Source: Ignisphaera sp.
GTDB taxonomy: Archaea; Thermoproteota; Thermoprotei_A; Sulfolobales; Ignisphaeraceae
Direction of reading: 5' to 3'
Length of the DNA stretch: 64,000 nt
Assembly: GCA_038831005.1 (NCBI GenBank)
Contig: JAWBKZ010000002.1
Coordinates: forward strand, 186,001 to 250,000
Part shown: one piece after another, positions 36,949 to 45,779 of the stretch
Layout: the number at the start of each line of letters is the position of its first letter
Numbering within the stretch: position 1 is the stretch's first letter
Notes under the pieces: model-generated
What the model was told of the DNA's origin: nothing
The model's database searches: none
The model's input: the letters and a program-made list of their open reading frames with translations, nothing else
Made by a program: the position numbers and the translations under genes

Positions 36949-38412
36949 ATGGTGAACCTAAAAACAAGACTCCTATCCATAATAGTCATGTCAATGGTTA
37001 TAGCATCACTAGCTACACCAATAGCTGCAAGTTTTGCAGAAGGAGATACAGAAGCTGTAGCAGATGATGCATCAAGATTAGTTGCTAAAGCTTTAGCGAT
37101 ACAGGTTATGCTTAGAAACGCTTTAGCATTAAATATATCTGCAGAACTTGTAGCTGAAGTAGAGACTCTATTAAACGTGAATGTATCTTCTCTATCTGTT
37201 GAAGAACTTAAACAATTCATAGAGAGAGGTAGAGAGATATTAGCTAGAATTGAGCATGAGATTAGAGCGGCCTGGAGACTGGATTTAGGCAACATATATG
37301 CCGAGAGACTTAGAAAAGCTATAACGTCTAGAGCTAGGGTTATGGAGAAGCTATGTAATGTGTCATTAGACGAGGTAGTGGCTAACATATCCAGGGCAAG
37401 AAATCGAGTAGAGCTGATGAAGACTCTAAAAGATCTAGATAGAGTTGTTGAAAAAGCGAGGCTTAAGATATTTGCAGCGGTATCGATGGAGCACGGTATA
37501 CTAGCAGTAAATGCTACAATTGGAAGGCAGGAAGAAAGAACAGTTGTAAAAGCCTACGTGGGATTGGGGAAGGCTATAGATGTATTAAAGAGGATTAGGG
37601 AAAGACTTGGATCACTAAACATCTCTGATGAAGTTGTTAAGCATATAGATATTGCTATCGAACATATATCTATCGCTAAAGAAATTTTGGCTAACGTATC
37701 TGCAAACATGTCTATACAGCTACCATATGTAAATAGAGAAAGAGTTAGAGAAATAGTGAACAAGACTCTAGAGAAAATCTATGATCGAACAAACAAAAGT
37801 TTATATGAACTTAAGAAAGAAGTGGATGAACTTCTAGAAAGAGCTCTAGAAGTGAATGCTACAGAAATTATCGAAAAATTAGAGTCTATTGTTCAGAAGC
37901 TAAACGATTTAGAGAAAGAATTACGGAAAACAAATATATCTATAGTAGAGCTCAATAAGATAATGATGAGTTTAGCTAGAATAAAAACCGAAATTAAGAG
38001 GGTAGAGTTTGAGATAGAAAGACAATTAAAAGAAGTTCCGGTACGTAGTATCGATAATGCATTCAATGTTACGTTATCTAAAGCTATAGAGAATATCAAG
38101 AAACTGAAAGAAATGTATAGATTCGTTGAGAATAAATCTAAAGAGATAATCTGTATAGCTGTCTATCCACCTCCACCAGCATGTAGATTCCTCGTAGCAC
38201 TGCCGATACTCCTAAAACAAGTGAATACAACAATTATAACAGCTGAAAAAATGATCGATAAAGCTATTGATCTATACAACAGCGGTAATAAAGTTGAAGC
38301 TCTACAAATGGTTGCAAAAACAAATGCTATGGTTACTATTGCAAAAGCACAACTAGAGCCTATCTATAGACTGCTGAAAGCTTCTGATACAGTTAGAGGC
38401 AAATCTGGTTAA
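36949..38412 (+). CDS. Secreted coiled-coil protein (487 aa)
   Basis: A signal peptide (about residues 1-28, ending IAASFA) is followed by some 450 residues of heptad-patterned charged helices rich in Glu, Lys, Arg and Leu, with many N-x-S/T sites that could be glycosylated outside the cell. No C-terminal membrane anchor is visible. Function unknown; a surface-layer stalk or ligand for the neighbouring membrane regulator is a guess. I use ATG 36949 because the signal peptide starts there and a TATA box lies about 23 nt upstream; a codon at 36883 would add 22 residues. Confidence 0.78.
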   Translation: MVNLKTRLLSIIVMSMVIASLATPIAASFAEGDTEAVADDASRLVAKALAIQVMLRNALALNISAELVAEVETLLNVNVSSLSVEELKQFIERGREILARIEHEIRAAWRLDLGNIYAERLRKAITSRARVMEKLCNVSLDEVVANISRARNRVELMKTLKDLDRVVEKARLKIFAAVSMEHGILAVNATIGRQEERTVVKAYVGLGKAIDVLKRIRERLGSLNISDEVVKHIDIAIEHISIAKEILANVSANMSIQLPYVNRERVREIVNKTLEKIYDRTNKSLYELKKEVDELLERALEVNATEIIEKLESIVQKLNDLEKELRKTNISIVELNKIMMSLARIKTEIKRVEFEIERQLKEVPVRSIDNAFNVTLSKAIENIKKLKEMYRFVENKSKEIICIAVYPPPPACRFLVALPILLKQVNTTIITAEKMIDKAIDLYNSGNKVEALQMVAKTNAMVTIAKAQLEPIYRLLKASDTVRGKSG

Positions 38413-38508
38413 GAATTGAGAGACAAAACTTGTTAAGGAACTACTGGATTTAAAAGAATTTATAAATGATGTGAATAGCAATGTGCTATAGAAGATGGTC
38501 TAATATTT

Positions 38509-39747
38509 TTAACTATGCAGATACCTATCCAATTTTTTCTCTTTAGTAAGTTTTTTAAGGATATACGATTTCTCTAACCATCTGTTTATTCCTATATTGC
38601 TAATCTTATCGATTATCTTGAAAGATTCCTCTAGAGAATCAACAACACATATAGGACCTTCTCTATACATTGCCCTTAGCTGTTCACGTACAAACCAAAC
38701 ACCTATGGGTATATCGAAACCAGAGTATATCTCTCTTAAAACAACAGCTATGGCCTGTCTACCTATTTTCTCGAGATATTCTGCTGTTGCTAATCTTGCT
38801 GCATAGTAGCATCCACCTATAGATGCATAGGTATTCCTATTTGCTGTAAACAGCTCATGATCACCTTCTATAGCTACCTCACTTCCAAACATATTCCATG
38901 TAGATCTAGGAAACCATGTCTCCATCCATTCGAAACACCACTTACCTGGAATTAGGAGAGCTATAAAGAGATTCTTGTGTATTGATCTCATAAATAGCTG
39001 GATTTGATCTACCTCTCTGTAGTACTTAATGCGCTTCTCTACAAGATATTTTGATATAGCATCATCTACAGCTGTTATAGACCATCTTGTGGGAACAAAC
39101 CTTCTAGATCTTTTCCTACCTAATGCACCTACACTTAGCAGTTTCTGGATATATGAGACAGGTATACCGTAGCGATAGAGTTCTACAACAGCTGTAGATG
39201 CTTTGGTATCTGTATCGCTATATAATCTATCCACTATACGGTTAGATGAGGTTGAGCCAACTATTCTGAGATTAACTAAAGGTGCTCTAGGACCTATTGG
39301 AGGCTCGTATTCTGAGAATATGAATCCTTTTGGAGGCTTCTCAAAAACCATCTCTATATCTGTAGGTTTAGTATTTAGAACAAGCTCGTGAATAGCTTGA
39401 GCAATCCTAGAGTCTACATCTGTTATACCTATCTTAGTTCGTCCAAGAACAAGACTCAGCCGCATCTCGATAATCTTGTCTATTTTTAGTGAACTCCATT
39501 GCTCTGGAAAATCATATAGAGAAGTATTACCGCATTCGGTAGGCGCCATAGGGCCCACGTAGATGTCGGGGTAACCCATTCTACCAACAAAAACAGCTGG
39601 TGGACTTGTTCCAAAAAGTTCGTTACTTCTTTTTAGATTAGCTATCATGCTTAGTGTACGCATTCTGGTTATAATGGGGCAATACGCTTTTCCACAGAGG
39701 TTTCTACCTCCTCTACAGTGGACACAGAGCTGGGTGCTAAAGCTCAT
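38509..39747 (-). CDS. Nre-family DNA repair protein
   Basis: A 412-aa archaeal Nre protein, a family implicated in DNA repair. The N-terminus has the zinc-binding pattern C-x2-C (LCVHCRGG) and C-x4-C (LCGKAYC), followed by the conserved PPAVFVGRMGYPDIYVGPM segment and the C-terminal VGVW-like PIGVWFVREQLR. Length fits the family. A PCNA-interacting tail is not obvious. It is monocistronic and convergent with the coiled-coil gene. Confidence 0.9.
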   Translation of the reverse strand: MSFSTQLCVHCRGGRNLCGKAYCPIITRMRTLSMIANLKRSNELFGTSPPAVFVGRMGYPDIYVGPMAPTECGNTSLYDFPEQWSSLKIDKIIEMRLSLVLGRTKIGITDVDSRIAQAIHELVLNTKPTDIEMVFEKPPKGFIFSEYEPPIGPRAPLVNLRIVGSTSSNRIVDRLYSDTDTKASTAVVELYRYGIPVSYIQKLLSVGALGRKRSRRFVPTRWSITAVDDAISKYLVEKRIKYYREVDQIQLFMRSIHKNLFIALLIPGKWCFEWMETWFPRSTWNMFGSEVAIEGDHELFTANRNTYASIGGCYYAARLATAEYLEKIGRQAIAVVLREIYSGFDIPIGVWFVREQLRAMYREGPICVVDSLEESFKIIDKISNIGINRWLEKSYILKKLTKEKKLDRYLHS

Positions 39748-39802
39748 AGATAAGTACCTGTTAATCTATTGGGGATCTGTTTTCGAGAGTTTATAAAATA
39801 CG

Positions 39803-40204
39803 CTACTTATGGCCTATAGTATAGCCTATGGGTATGTATCTAGTTCCACAGCCTACCGATAAGAGGTTTCTATGAAGATCCTTAATTCTTTCAGAGTTTC
39901 CTGAAACTATAAACATGCATATACAAGTGTTCTCTAGATGGTTATGTGTATAACTTAGAACAACATCTTTAAAGCTCTCGATTGCTCTATCTATTTTTTC
40001 TCCTTCATCTGTTTCTACAATAATCACGCCTCTACAGAAGTGGTTTTCATGAGCATGGCTATAGCTGTACTCATTAACAAAGTTTGTTAATGCTTTTTCA
40101 ACAAGCTTGGATCTATCTATACCAAGTATTTTAGCAAGTCTATCTATTTCACAAGCTAGAGAACTATCTATAGATATTCCGAAGCGCTTCTTTCTAGTCA
40201 TCAT
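39803..40204 (-). CDS. NikR-like metal-responsive regulator
   Basis: A 133-aa ribbon-helix-helix protein: RFGISIDSSLACEIDRLAKILGIDRSKLVEKAL is cut here to its core RSKLVEKAL. The C-terminal ACT-like domain has HAHENHFCRG and YTHNHLENTCICMF, matching the His/Cys metal site region of NikR, though the exact ligand set differs. ATG 40204 overlaps the permease stop. Being the last gene of the SBP-permease-regulator operon, it probably controls that metal importer through the TGTGCACA sites upstream of znuA-like/znuC-like genes. Nickel, zinc or another metal cannot be decided. Confidence 0.85.
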   Translation of the reverse strand: MMTRKKRFGISIDSSLACEIDRLAKILGIDRSKLVEKALTNFVNEYSYSHAHENHFCRGVIIVETDEGEKIDRAIESFKDVVLSYTHNHLENTCICMFIVSGNSERIKDLHRNLLSVGCGTRYIPIGYTIGHK

Positions 40205-41073
40205 TTCTTCACTCTCTTTAAAGCTATCGAAAGCATATACATCGTTAGTGCAGTAAATCCTATACCACTTGCTGGAGCTATATTTAGCCAATAAGAGAGA
40301 ACGAGTCCCAGAAGTCCTGAAACAATAGACATGTATATGCTTAGGGCCAAGACCCTATTACTTCCTTCAACACTATTGATTGCTGTAAGAGCTGGAAGAA
40401 GGAGAAGAACATGTTCAACTATATAGCCTATGATCCTCATGAGGGCTATACAAGCTACACCTAATACAGTAAAGAAGAGAAATTCATAGATGTGAGTGTT
40501 TTTAACGCTAAGCATAACGGTATCCCTATCTATACCGATATAGATTGTAACTCTATATATAGCTAGCGCGGTAATGAGCAAAACTAGGCCTATTGCTGCA
40601 AGAATCTGTATGTCTCTCCATGTCGTGAGTAGAGGATCTCCGAGAATTATGCTCCATAAACTGTACTCAACTCTGTATCTAGTTAAAACAGCAAACATGG
40701 ATACAACACTACTTGAAGCAGTAGCAGAAACAACAATAGAGGTAGCCATATCTGGATCAAAACCTTTGTGTATAGCATAGCCAACAACATATACTATAGC
40801 GAGACCTACCATTATTGCCCATAGAATCTCGGAATTAAGTGGTGTTTCTCTAGAAAGAGCTACAGAGATAGTTACTGCAAAAAGAGCTATATGGCTTACT
40901 TCAGATGCCAGGAAATATAGTCTTCGAGCAGCTATCAATGGACTTACGGATCCATATATAGTTGCTGAAAGAATTATAGCTAAGATCCATTCAACTCTAG
41001 GTATATATAAAAAAGAGACAACTGTAAGAACCATGAAAAAGCCGATGAGTATACATGTTGCTCGAGCATTCAA
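40201..41073 (-). CDS. ABC metal transporter permease (ZnuB/MntB family)
   Basis: A 290-aa membrane protein with eight to nine helices and the family's pattern of LYFLASEVSHIALFAVTIS early and AINSVEGSNRVLALSIYMS after the middle, where ZnuB/TroC proteins contact the ATPase. The start is TTG overlapping the binding-protein stop (TTGA), which is tight coupling; the next ATG is 13 codons in. Confidence 0.88.
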   Translation of the reverse strand: MNARATCILIGFFMVLTVVSFLYIPRVEWILAIILSATIYGSVSPLIAARRLYFLASEVSHIALFAVTISVALSRETPLNSEILWAIMVGLAIVYVVGYAIHKGFDPDMATSIVVSATASSSVVSMFAVLTRYRVEYSLWSIILGDPLLTTWRDIQILAAIGLVLLITALAIYRVTIYIGIDRDTVMLSVKNTHIYEFLFFTVLGVACIALMRIIGYIVEHVLLLLPALTAINSVEGSNRVLALSIYMSIVSGLLGLVLSYWLNIAPASGIGFTALTMYMLSIALKRVKK

Positions 41074-42056
41074 TGCTTTTTCGCCACAAATAGCACTATA
41101 AACACAATTAGAGCCAAACCCACGGCTACGTAAACTAAGTAGTATCCCTCTCTCCAGACATCTGACTTATCTAGAGGTACTGGCGACATCATATCTTGTG
41201 AAATCATCTCTAAAACAGATTCGTGGTAGCCTAGTATGGAGTTATAGCTAAGAGGATTAGGTAGCTCAACAAATGGTACTCTATATCTATACGCAATATC
41301 ATTTAATGATGCTCTAGCTATCGACTCTTTTAGAACAACCATAATGGTCTTGTTACCATATGTCTTAACCACATCTTCAGCTTTAGCTATATCTTTTGGT
41401 GTTATCGGTACTTCATGTTCTATTTGAACAATATGCTTAACCTCAGCTCCTAGAGAGTTAACAAGATATTGAAGTATAGGTGAATCTATTACAGCAACTC
41501 GATCCTTTAATAACTTCTTAACACCGGCAACTCTAGCTCTACTCACAATCTCTTCAAATTTAGATCTATAGACATCACTACAATCGTGTCTGATAAAGGT
41601 CAGTGTATTGGTTACATTCTCTATGAACGTTAGATAGTTGTTTATGTCCATAAGCAGACCATGGTAATTGATTGTACCTGATAATGGATGTTCTAAAAAC
41701 TTTATACCGGGTATATTAGGTATCTCTATGAGTTTGGCTTTCAGTACACCATCACCGATAAGCTTCTTGATGTTTGTTTCAAAAGGTGTATGTGCTGTAG
41801 ATATAATCAGGTCTGCTTTACTGAGAATTTCGAAATCTTGTGGCGTAATTTGGTATTCATGCGGATCAACACCTAGGGGTACGAGACTATAAACGGTATC
41901 ACCATCGCATAGAATGTTTTCTACATCTTTAAGCATGAAGGGGAAAGTGACAACAACATGTACACCGTCTTTGGTACCTACTGCTCCAGTAACCGTTATA
42001 GATGTTGCTAGAATTATGTGGACCAACAATATGGTTGCAATCTTCTGTAGCATCAT
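41070..42056 (-). CDS. Metal ABC transporter substrate-binding protein (ZnuA-like)
   Basis: A 328-aa extracellular protein with a signal peptide (residues 1-22) and a C-terminal membrane helix before a short Lys/His tail. The metal site motifs of cluster-9 binding proteins are visible: the DPHEYQITP segment with the first His, HGLLMDIN, and the ITPKDIAKAED linker. The usual His-rich loop of ZnuA is absent. I use ATG 42056 because AGGTG precedes it and the further GTG at 42092 lies inside an operator. Divergent from the ATPase gene. Confidence 0.9.
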   Translation of the reverse strand: MMLQKIATILLVHIILATSITVTGAVGTKDGVHVVVTFPFMLKDVENILCDGDTVYSLVPLGVDPHEYQITPQDFEILSKADLIISTAHTPFETNIKKLIGDGVLKAKLIEIPNIPGIKFLEHPLSGTINYHGLLMDINNYLTFIENVTNTLTFIRHDCSDVYRSKFEEIVSRARVAGVKKLLKDRVAVIDSPILQYLVNSLGAEVKHIVQIEHEVPITPKDIAKAEDVVKTYGNKTIMVVLKESIARASLNDIAYRYRVPFVELPNPLSYNSILGYHESVLEMISQDMMSPVPLDKSDVWREGYYLVYVAVGLALIVFIVLFVAKKH

Positions 42057-42082
42057 GAGGCACCTAAGCACCAAATGTCTTG

Positions 42083-42096
42083 TTGTGTGCACACAA
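42083..42096. promoter_or_regulatory. Operator 1: 14-bp palindrome for the metal regulator
   Basis: TTGTGTGCACACAA is a perfect palindrome with core TGTGCACA. It lies between a plausible TATA region and the start of the znuA-like gene, so a bound regulator would block that promoter. The same core occurs again 33 bp away. Confidence 0.7.
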
Positions 42097-42099
42097 AAG

Positions 42100-42117
42100 T
42101 TTTTAAGCTTTATTTAT
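42100..42117. promoter_or_regulatory. Shared TATA region of the divergent metal-transport promoters
   Basis: An AT-rich TTTTTAAG/CTTTATTTA stretch sits between the two operator palindromes. Read rightward it is about 25 nt before the ATPase ATG (leaderless spacing); read leftward it can serve the binding-protein operon. Confidence 0.5.
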
Positions 42118-42118
42118 C

Positions 42119-42126
42119 TGTGCACA
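42119..42126. promoter_or_regulatory. Operator 2: TGTGCACA palindrome
   Basis: A second copy of the core of operator 1, centre-to-centre 33 bp (about three helical turns), placed directly before the ATPase start codon. It would cover the transcription start of that gene. Confidence 0.65.
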
Positions 42127-42127
42127 T

Positions 42128-42910
42128 ATGGTAGTAAGTATGGTTTTATTGAGAACAGAAGGACTTGCTATAGGTTACGAAGGACCTCTTGTAGAGAATA
42201 TAGACTTAGAGATAGTCTCGCCATCGTTTATACAGATCATGGGTCCAAATGGCTCCGGTAAAACAACATTCTTAAGGACTTTAATAGGTGTTTTAAAGCC
42301 GATAAAAGGTAGGATTTATATCGATGGAGAGGATGTGACAGGAAATACAGCTAAAACAGGTAGATACATTAGCTATGTACCTCAGATAGCCACTTACGTA
42401 CTAGGTGAAGTTTTTCCTATAACTGTATGGGAGTTCATAGAATTCGAAGCCACTGCTTACGCTAAAACACTAAACATAGCTAGAGATAGTATAAGGAAAA
42501 GGGTTAAAGAGATTCTCGAGCTTATAGGTATACCTAGAGAACTATGGTATAAAGGTGTACATAGGCTTTCCGGTGGTCAGAGACAGAGGCTTTTAATAGC
42601 TAGAGCTTTAGTAAAGGATGTACCTATAGTTGTTATGGATGAACCTCTATCAGCTATAGATGTAGAAGGTAAAACAGTTGTAGCAGATCTAATCAGGGTT
42701 CTCAGAGATAGAGAGAAGATTGTTATAACAACGTGTCACGATCCATCTATGCTTATAGAATACACAGATTATGTAATGATTCTGTCGAAAGGTAGCTATA
42801 TCTATGGAAAACCAGAAGAAGTATTAAAGCCTTCTGTTCTAGAGAAAGTCTATCGCGAATGCTTTACAGAGTACGAGAAGCATATACATCTCTACGACTA
42901 TCATCTATGA
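42128..42910 (+). CDS. ABC metal transporter ATPase (ZnuC-like)
   Basis: A 260-aa ATPase: Walker A GPNGSGKTT, Q-loop YVPQIA, signature LSGGQRQRLLIARAL, Walker B VVMDEPLSAID and switch His in TTCHDPSML. It is the missing third component of the importer whose binding protein and permease are encoded divergently. The ATG at 42128 fits a leaderless start; a second ATG at 42140 is possible. Confidence 0.93.
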   Translation: MVVSMVLLRTEGLAIGYEGPLVENIDLEIVSPSFIQIMGPNGSGKTTFLRTLIGVLKPIKGRIYIDGEDVTGNTAKTGRYISYVPQIATYVLGEVFPITVWEFIEFEATAYAKTLNIARDSIRKRVKEILELIGIPRELWYKGVHRLSGGQRQRLLIARALVKDVPIVVMDEPLSAIDVEGKTVVADLIRVLRDREKIVITTCHDPSMLIEYTDYVMILSKGSYIYGKPEEVLKPSVLEKVYRECFTEYEKHIHLYDYHL

Positions 42911-42960
42911 AGTTAGAACACGCTACACATAGTTGCCCTTTAAATGATTAACCATAGAAT

Positions 42961-43662
42961 CTAGCTACGGAGTACCGCTTTATCTTGAAGCCTCTGCAGT
43001 AGTTTTTCCCAATCAATGTACATCATCAATACAGTTACAATAATGAGTGCTGCTGTTGTAATTAGAAAAGATATTTCTTCGTTTGTGTAACCTTCAACAT
43101 ATGTTGCCCAAATCCTACCAAGAACACTAACTAGGTAAACCATAAAGATTTTTCCAAGAATTGTGAATGGCAGTATTCTCCATAAACTATATCTCATCAT
43201 ACCTAGAGGAAGATACAAAATCTTATCTGGTAGAAATGTGAACGAGAATAAGAAGGCTAGAAATGGCATGGTCCAAGATCCTCTTTTCTGAATAAACTTA
43301 AGTAATGTGTTGATTCTCCTGAAGTAGATGGTATCGTAAAGAAAATGAGCACTAGCTCTCCCAATACCCCAAGCTACTGCTTCGCCTAATGCTGATCCCA
43401 TACCAACAACAATAGATATCGGTAATATGTCTACATATCTAGCCACTTTGAACACTATAGGTATATAGGGTATTGGTGCTATAGAGAGACACGATATAAA
43501 GGATAGAACGAAGAATCCAAGAAGACCTGGAAAACTACCCAAAAGATACACTATTTGTGACCTGTAGATATATAGAACGATACTGAATACCACGAATACT
43601 ACTATAGATATGTATACACTGACTAATTTCTTGATGATTTCTCTACTATTTAGTTTAGCCAA
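42961..43662 (-). CDS. VTT-domain (DedA-like) membrane protein
   Basis: A 233-aa protein with five or six membrane segments. The centre holds GMGSALGEAVAWGIGR and, later, FTFLPDKILYLPLGMMRYS, the re-entrant-loop pattern of VTT/SNARE-associated proteins, which are linked to lipid scrambling and membrane homeostasis. The start is TTG; no earlier ATG is in frame. Converges on the ATPase gene. Confidence 0.82.
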   Translation of the reverse strand: MAKLNSREIIKKLVSVYISIVVFVVFSIVLYIYRSQIVYLLGSFPGLLGFFVLSFISCLSIAPIPYIPIVFKVARYVDILPISIVVGMGSALGEAVAWGIGRASAHFLYDTIYFRRINTLLKFIQKRGSWTMPFLAFLFSFTFLPDKILYLPLGMMRYSLWRILPFTILGKIFMVYLVSVLGRIWATYVEGYTNEEISFLITTAALIIVTVLMMYIDWEKLLQRLQDKAVLRS

Positions 43663-43726
43663 TGTTTTTCTACCTACACCTCTGATTAAATCATTGTATA
43701 TCTAGATACAGGACTCTAAAACAAAA

Positions 43727-43736
43727 TTTTTAAATA
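43727..43736 (+). promoter_or_regulatory. TATA-like box of the MoaD-MoaE gene
   Basis: TTTTTAAATA lies about 35 nt before the chosen GTG; transcription would start near 43757, giving a very short leader. Confidence 0.45.
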
Positions 43737-43766
43737 CATAGTACAGGATTAATGCTGAAGTAGTTG

Positions 43767-44486
43767 GTGTACTACGGTTTGAGAGTTAAGGTAAAAATCT
43801 TTTCACTATATAGAGATATTGTAGGTCTTCCCGAAGTAGAAATAGATGTTGAGAAGTGTAGCGCTAAAGAAGTTCTATTGAAACTAACAGGAATCTATCC
43901 AAAACTTAGAGAAACCTTTAGGAATGTATCGCCAATAGTTTTCATAAACGGTGAACCAGCTGATCTAGAGACAGATAAAGGTCTAGAGATATGTACTGAA
44001 GTAGCTATTGCTCCTCCAGCTTCTGGCGGTAGTAGCAATATTAAGGTTGGTTTCTTTTCTAGTGATATAGAAGTTTCACTAGATAGCATTATAATGGATA
44101 GTATTAGAAAAGAGGTTGGCGCTATAGCTATTTTCATTGGTGTAGTTAAAGGTGAAATCAATGGTAAAGAAGTTGTGGAGCTAATATATGAAGCTTACGA
44201 ACCCTACGCTACGAAGATACTGGAGAGGATAGCTCAAGAAGAATTGAAGAGACATGACCTTTATTCTGTACAGATTCTTCATAGACTCGGTAATGCTAAA
44301 CCTGGTCAAAAGACACTTGTAATAGCTGTTTCAGCTAGAAGTAGAAAAGAGGCTATAGAGGCTCTTTCAACAATCTTAGAGAGAGTGAAAAGCGAGGTGC
44401 CTGTTTACAAACTTGAGAAAAGAGTTGATGGTGAATACTGGGTAGTGGGGGACGGCAATAGGTATAAGAGATCTACAAATGTATAG
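43767..44486 (+). CDS. MoaD-MoaE fusion (molybdopterin synthase)
   Basis: About 239 aa. Residues 1-88 are a MoaD ubiquitin-like domain ending PPASGG; from about 92 a MoaE domain follows with AIAIFIGVVKG, YEAYEPYA, HRLGNAKPGQ and the C-terminal KRVDGEYWV carrying the catalytic Lys. MoaD must expose its diGly end as a thiocarboxylate, yet here GG is internal, followed by SSN. Either the chain is cleaved after GG, or another MoaD serves and this domain is structural. TTG 43764 and GTG 43767 are adjacent start candidates. Ends overlap the convergent regulator gene by 14 bp. Confidence 0.92.
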   Translation: MYYGLRVKVKIFSLYRDIVGLPEVEIDVEKCSAKEVLLKLTGIYPKLRETFRNVSPIVFINGEPADLETDKGLEICTEVAIAPPASGGSSNIKVGFFSSDIEVSLDSIIMDSIRKEVGAIAIFIGVVKGEINGKEVVELIYEAYEPYATKILERIAQEELKRHDLYSVQILHRLGNAKPGQKTLVIAVSARSRKEAIEALSTILERVKSEVPVYKLEKRVDGEYWVVGDGNRYKRSTNV

Positions 44487-45495
44487 CTCTATAGAGCTGA
44501 ATCTTGTGCGGAATTTCGAAGCCCAGTATATCAACTATCTTCACGAAATACTTAGAATCCAGCTGTGGTTCATAGACATACTCATTTACAGCTTTCTTCA
44601 GTAGAGCAGTATCGATACCAACAACTGTTGAATACCACTCTACATATCTTTCTCTATCTCTTTTGAACATCTCTATCGATTCTCTATATATCTTGCTCAT
44701 AGTCTCTATAACTTCATAGCTAAGAGATCTAGATATAGCGAAAGTACAGCAATACTTCATTTCCTCTAGATCAAGACAACCAAACATCTTTCTACCACCA
44801 ATAAGCTCCATCTCTGTATTTAATGGATGCCATACAACTGCATATCTAGCTAAACGTTTTCTAGCCAATAGTGTAGCTTCTTGAGCAGAAGAGAAGTATC
44901 TTGTAGAGACATCTCCAATATATTTCTGCTTTAGCGCAAGATATCTACATAAATCCATTGTCGATATCTCGCTAGATATGATTATATCTGTTTTTGATTC
45001 TGGGAATTCGTAAATATATCCTCCACCACTAGCTCCACCACCAGCTATATAGAAAGATCTAGATAGGAGATAGCCATAGATTTGTGTAACCATAGGGCTT
45101 AGAGAAGCATCTACTTCACCTTTTATAAGAGCTAAAACAGCTTGAACTGCACTTGGATAGACATGAACTTTAAGCTCTATGTCTTCTTTTTCTCTAAGAT
45201 TTTTAGCAAAATATCCTAGGAAGAGATATTCGCTAGACCACACAATACCTATTCTAAAGACTTTTAATTCTTTATTGTAACCCAAACAATGTTTTGGTAT
45301 TACTGGTTTAACTATGTATGTATTGCCTATACGTACTCTATAAATCAAACTCTGTTTCTCTAGTTCTCTTAGAATAATACTGATATAGGCTTTAGATATT
45401 CCCAATGCTTTTGCTAAATTTGATTGAGGAATACCTTCAGGATTTCTAGACAGTAGTTCTAGTATCTTTGTCTCTATATTCACAGTATCACACAT
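44473..45495 (-). CDS. Winged-helix protein with a substrate-binding-protein-like domain
   Basis: A 340-aa cytoplasmic protein. Residues 5-60 form a MarR-like winged helix (LSRNPEGIPQSNLAKALGIS, then ISIILRELEKQ). The remainder resembles a type-2 periplasmic binding fold of the NMT1/SsuA kind: FRIGIVWSSEYLF opening strand, GEVDASLSPMVTQIYGY hinge region and a Gly-rich GGGASGGG loop. There is no signal peptide, so it should sense a small molecule inside the cell, possibly the substrate of the divergent SSS symporter. The fusion is uncommon. Confidence 0.8.
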   Translation of the reverse strand: MCDTVNIETKILELLSRNPEGIPQSNLAKALGISKAYISIILRELEKQSLIYRVRIGNTYIVKPVIPKHCLGYNKELKVFRIGIVWSSEYLFLGYFAKNLREKEDIELKVHVYPSAVQAVLALIKGEVDASLSPMVTQIYGYLLSRSFYIAGGGASGGGYIYEFPESKTDIIISSEISTMDLCRYLALKQKYIGDVSTRYFSSAQEATLLARKRLARYAVVWHPLNTEMELIGGRKMFGCLDLEEMKYCCTFAISRSLSYEVIETMSKIYRESIEMFKRDRERYVEWYSTVVGIDTALLKKAVNEYVYEPQLDSKYFVKIVDILGFEIPHKIQLYRAIHL

Positions 45496-45581
45496 ACTGT
45501 ATATATGTTGCTAAACCTATATGTTGCATTAAGTTTTTTAAACTTAGCTGAACAGGTAAGTATGTAAACAACCGTTTATAG

Positions 45582-45779
45582 GTGATTAAGATAAAGAATC
45601 TTAAACGTTATGCATTAACTTTTGTATTCCTAACAATACTATTCTTCATACCCTCTATACCATCCATATCAGAGATTATGGTTAGTATGTGGAGCTTTTC
45701 GCTTTTTGTTTACTGGATTCTGTTAACCATTATAGCTATAGCTCTAGGGCTTAAGGCTATAGAAGGTTGTGAATCATGA
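45582..45779 (+). CDS. Small membrane subunit, DUF3311-like, of an SSS symporter
   Basis: A 65-aa protein with a basic start and two membrane helices (about 10-25 and 38-57), the size and layout of the small proteins encoded before some solute:sodium symporters. It starts with GTG and overlaps the symporter start by 4 bp (ATGATG), so the two are translationally coupled. Confidence 0.8.
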   Translation: MIKIKNLKRYALTFVFLTILFFIPSIPSISEIMVSMWSFSLFVYWILLTIIAIALGLKAIEGCES

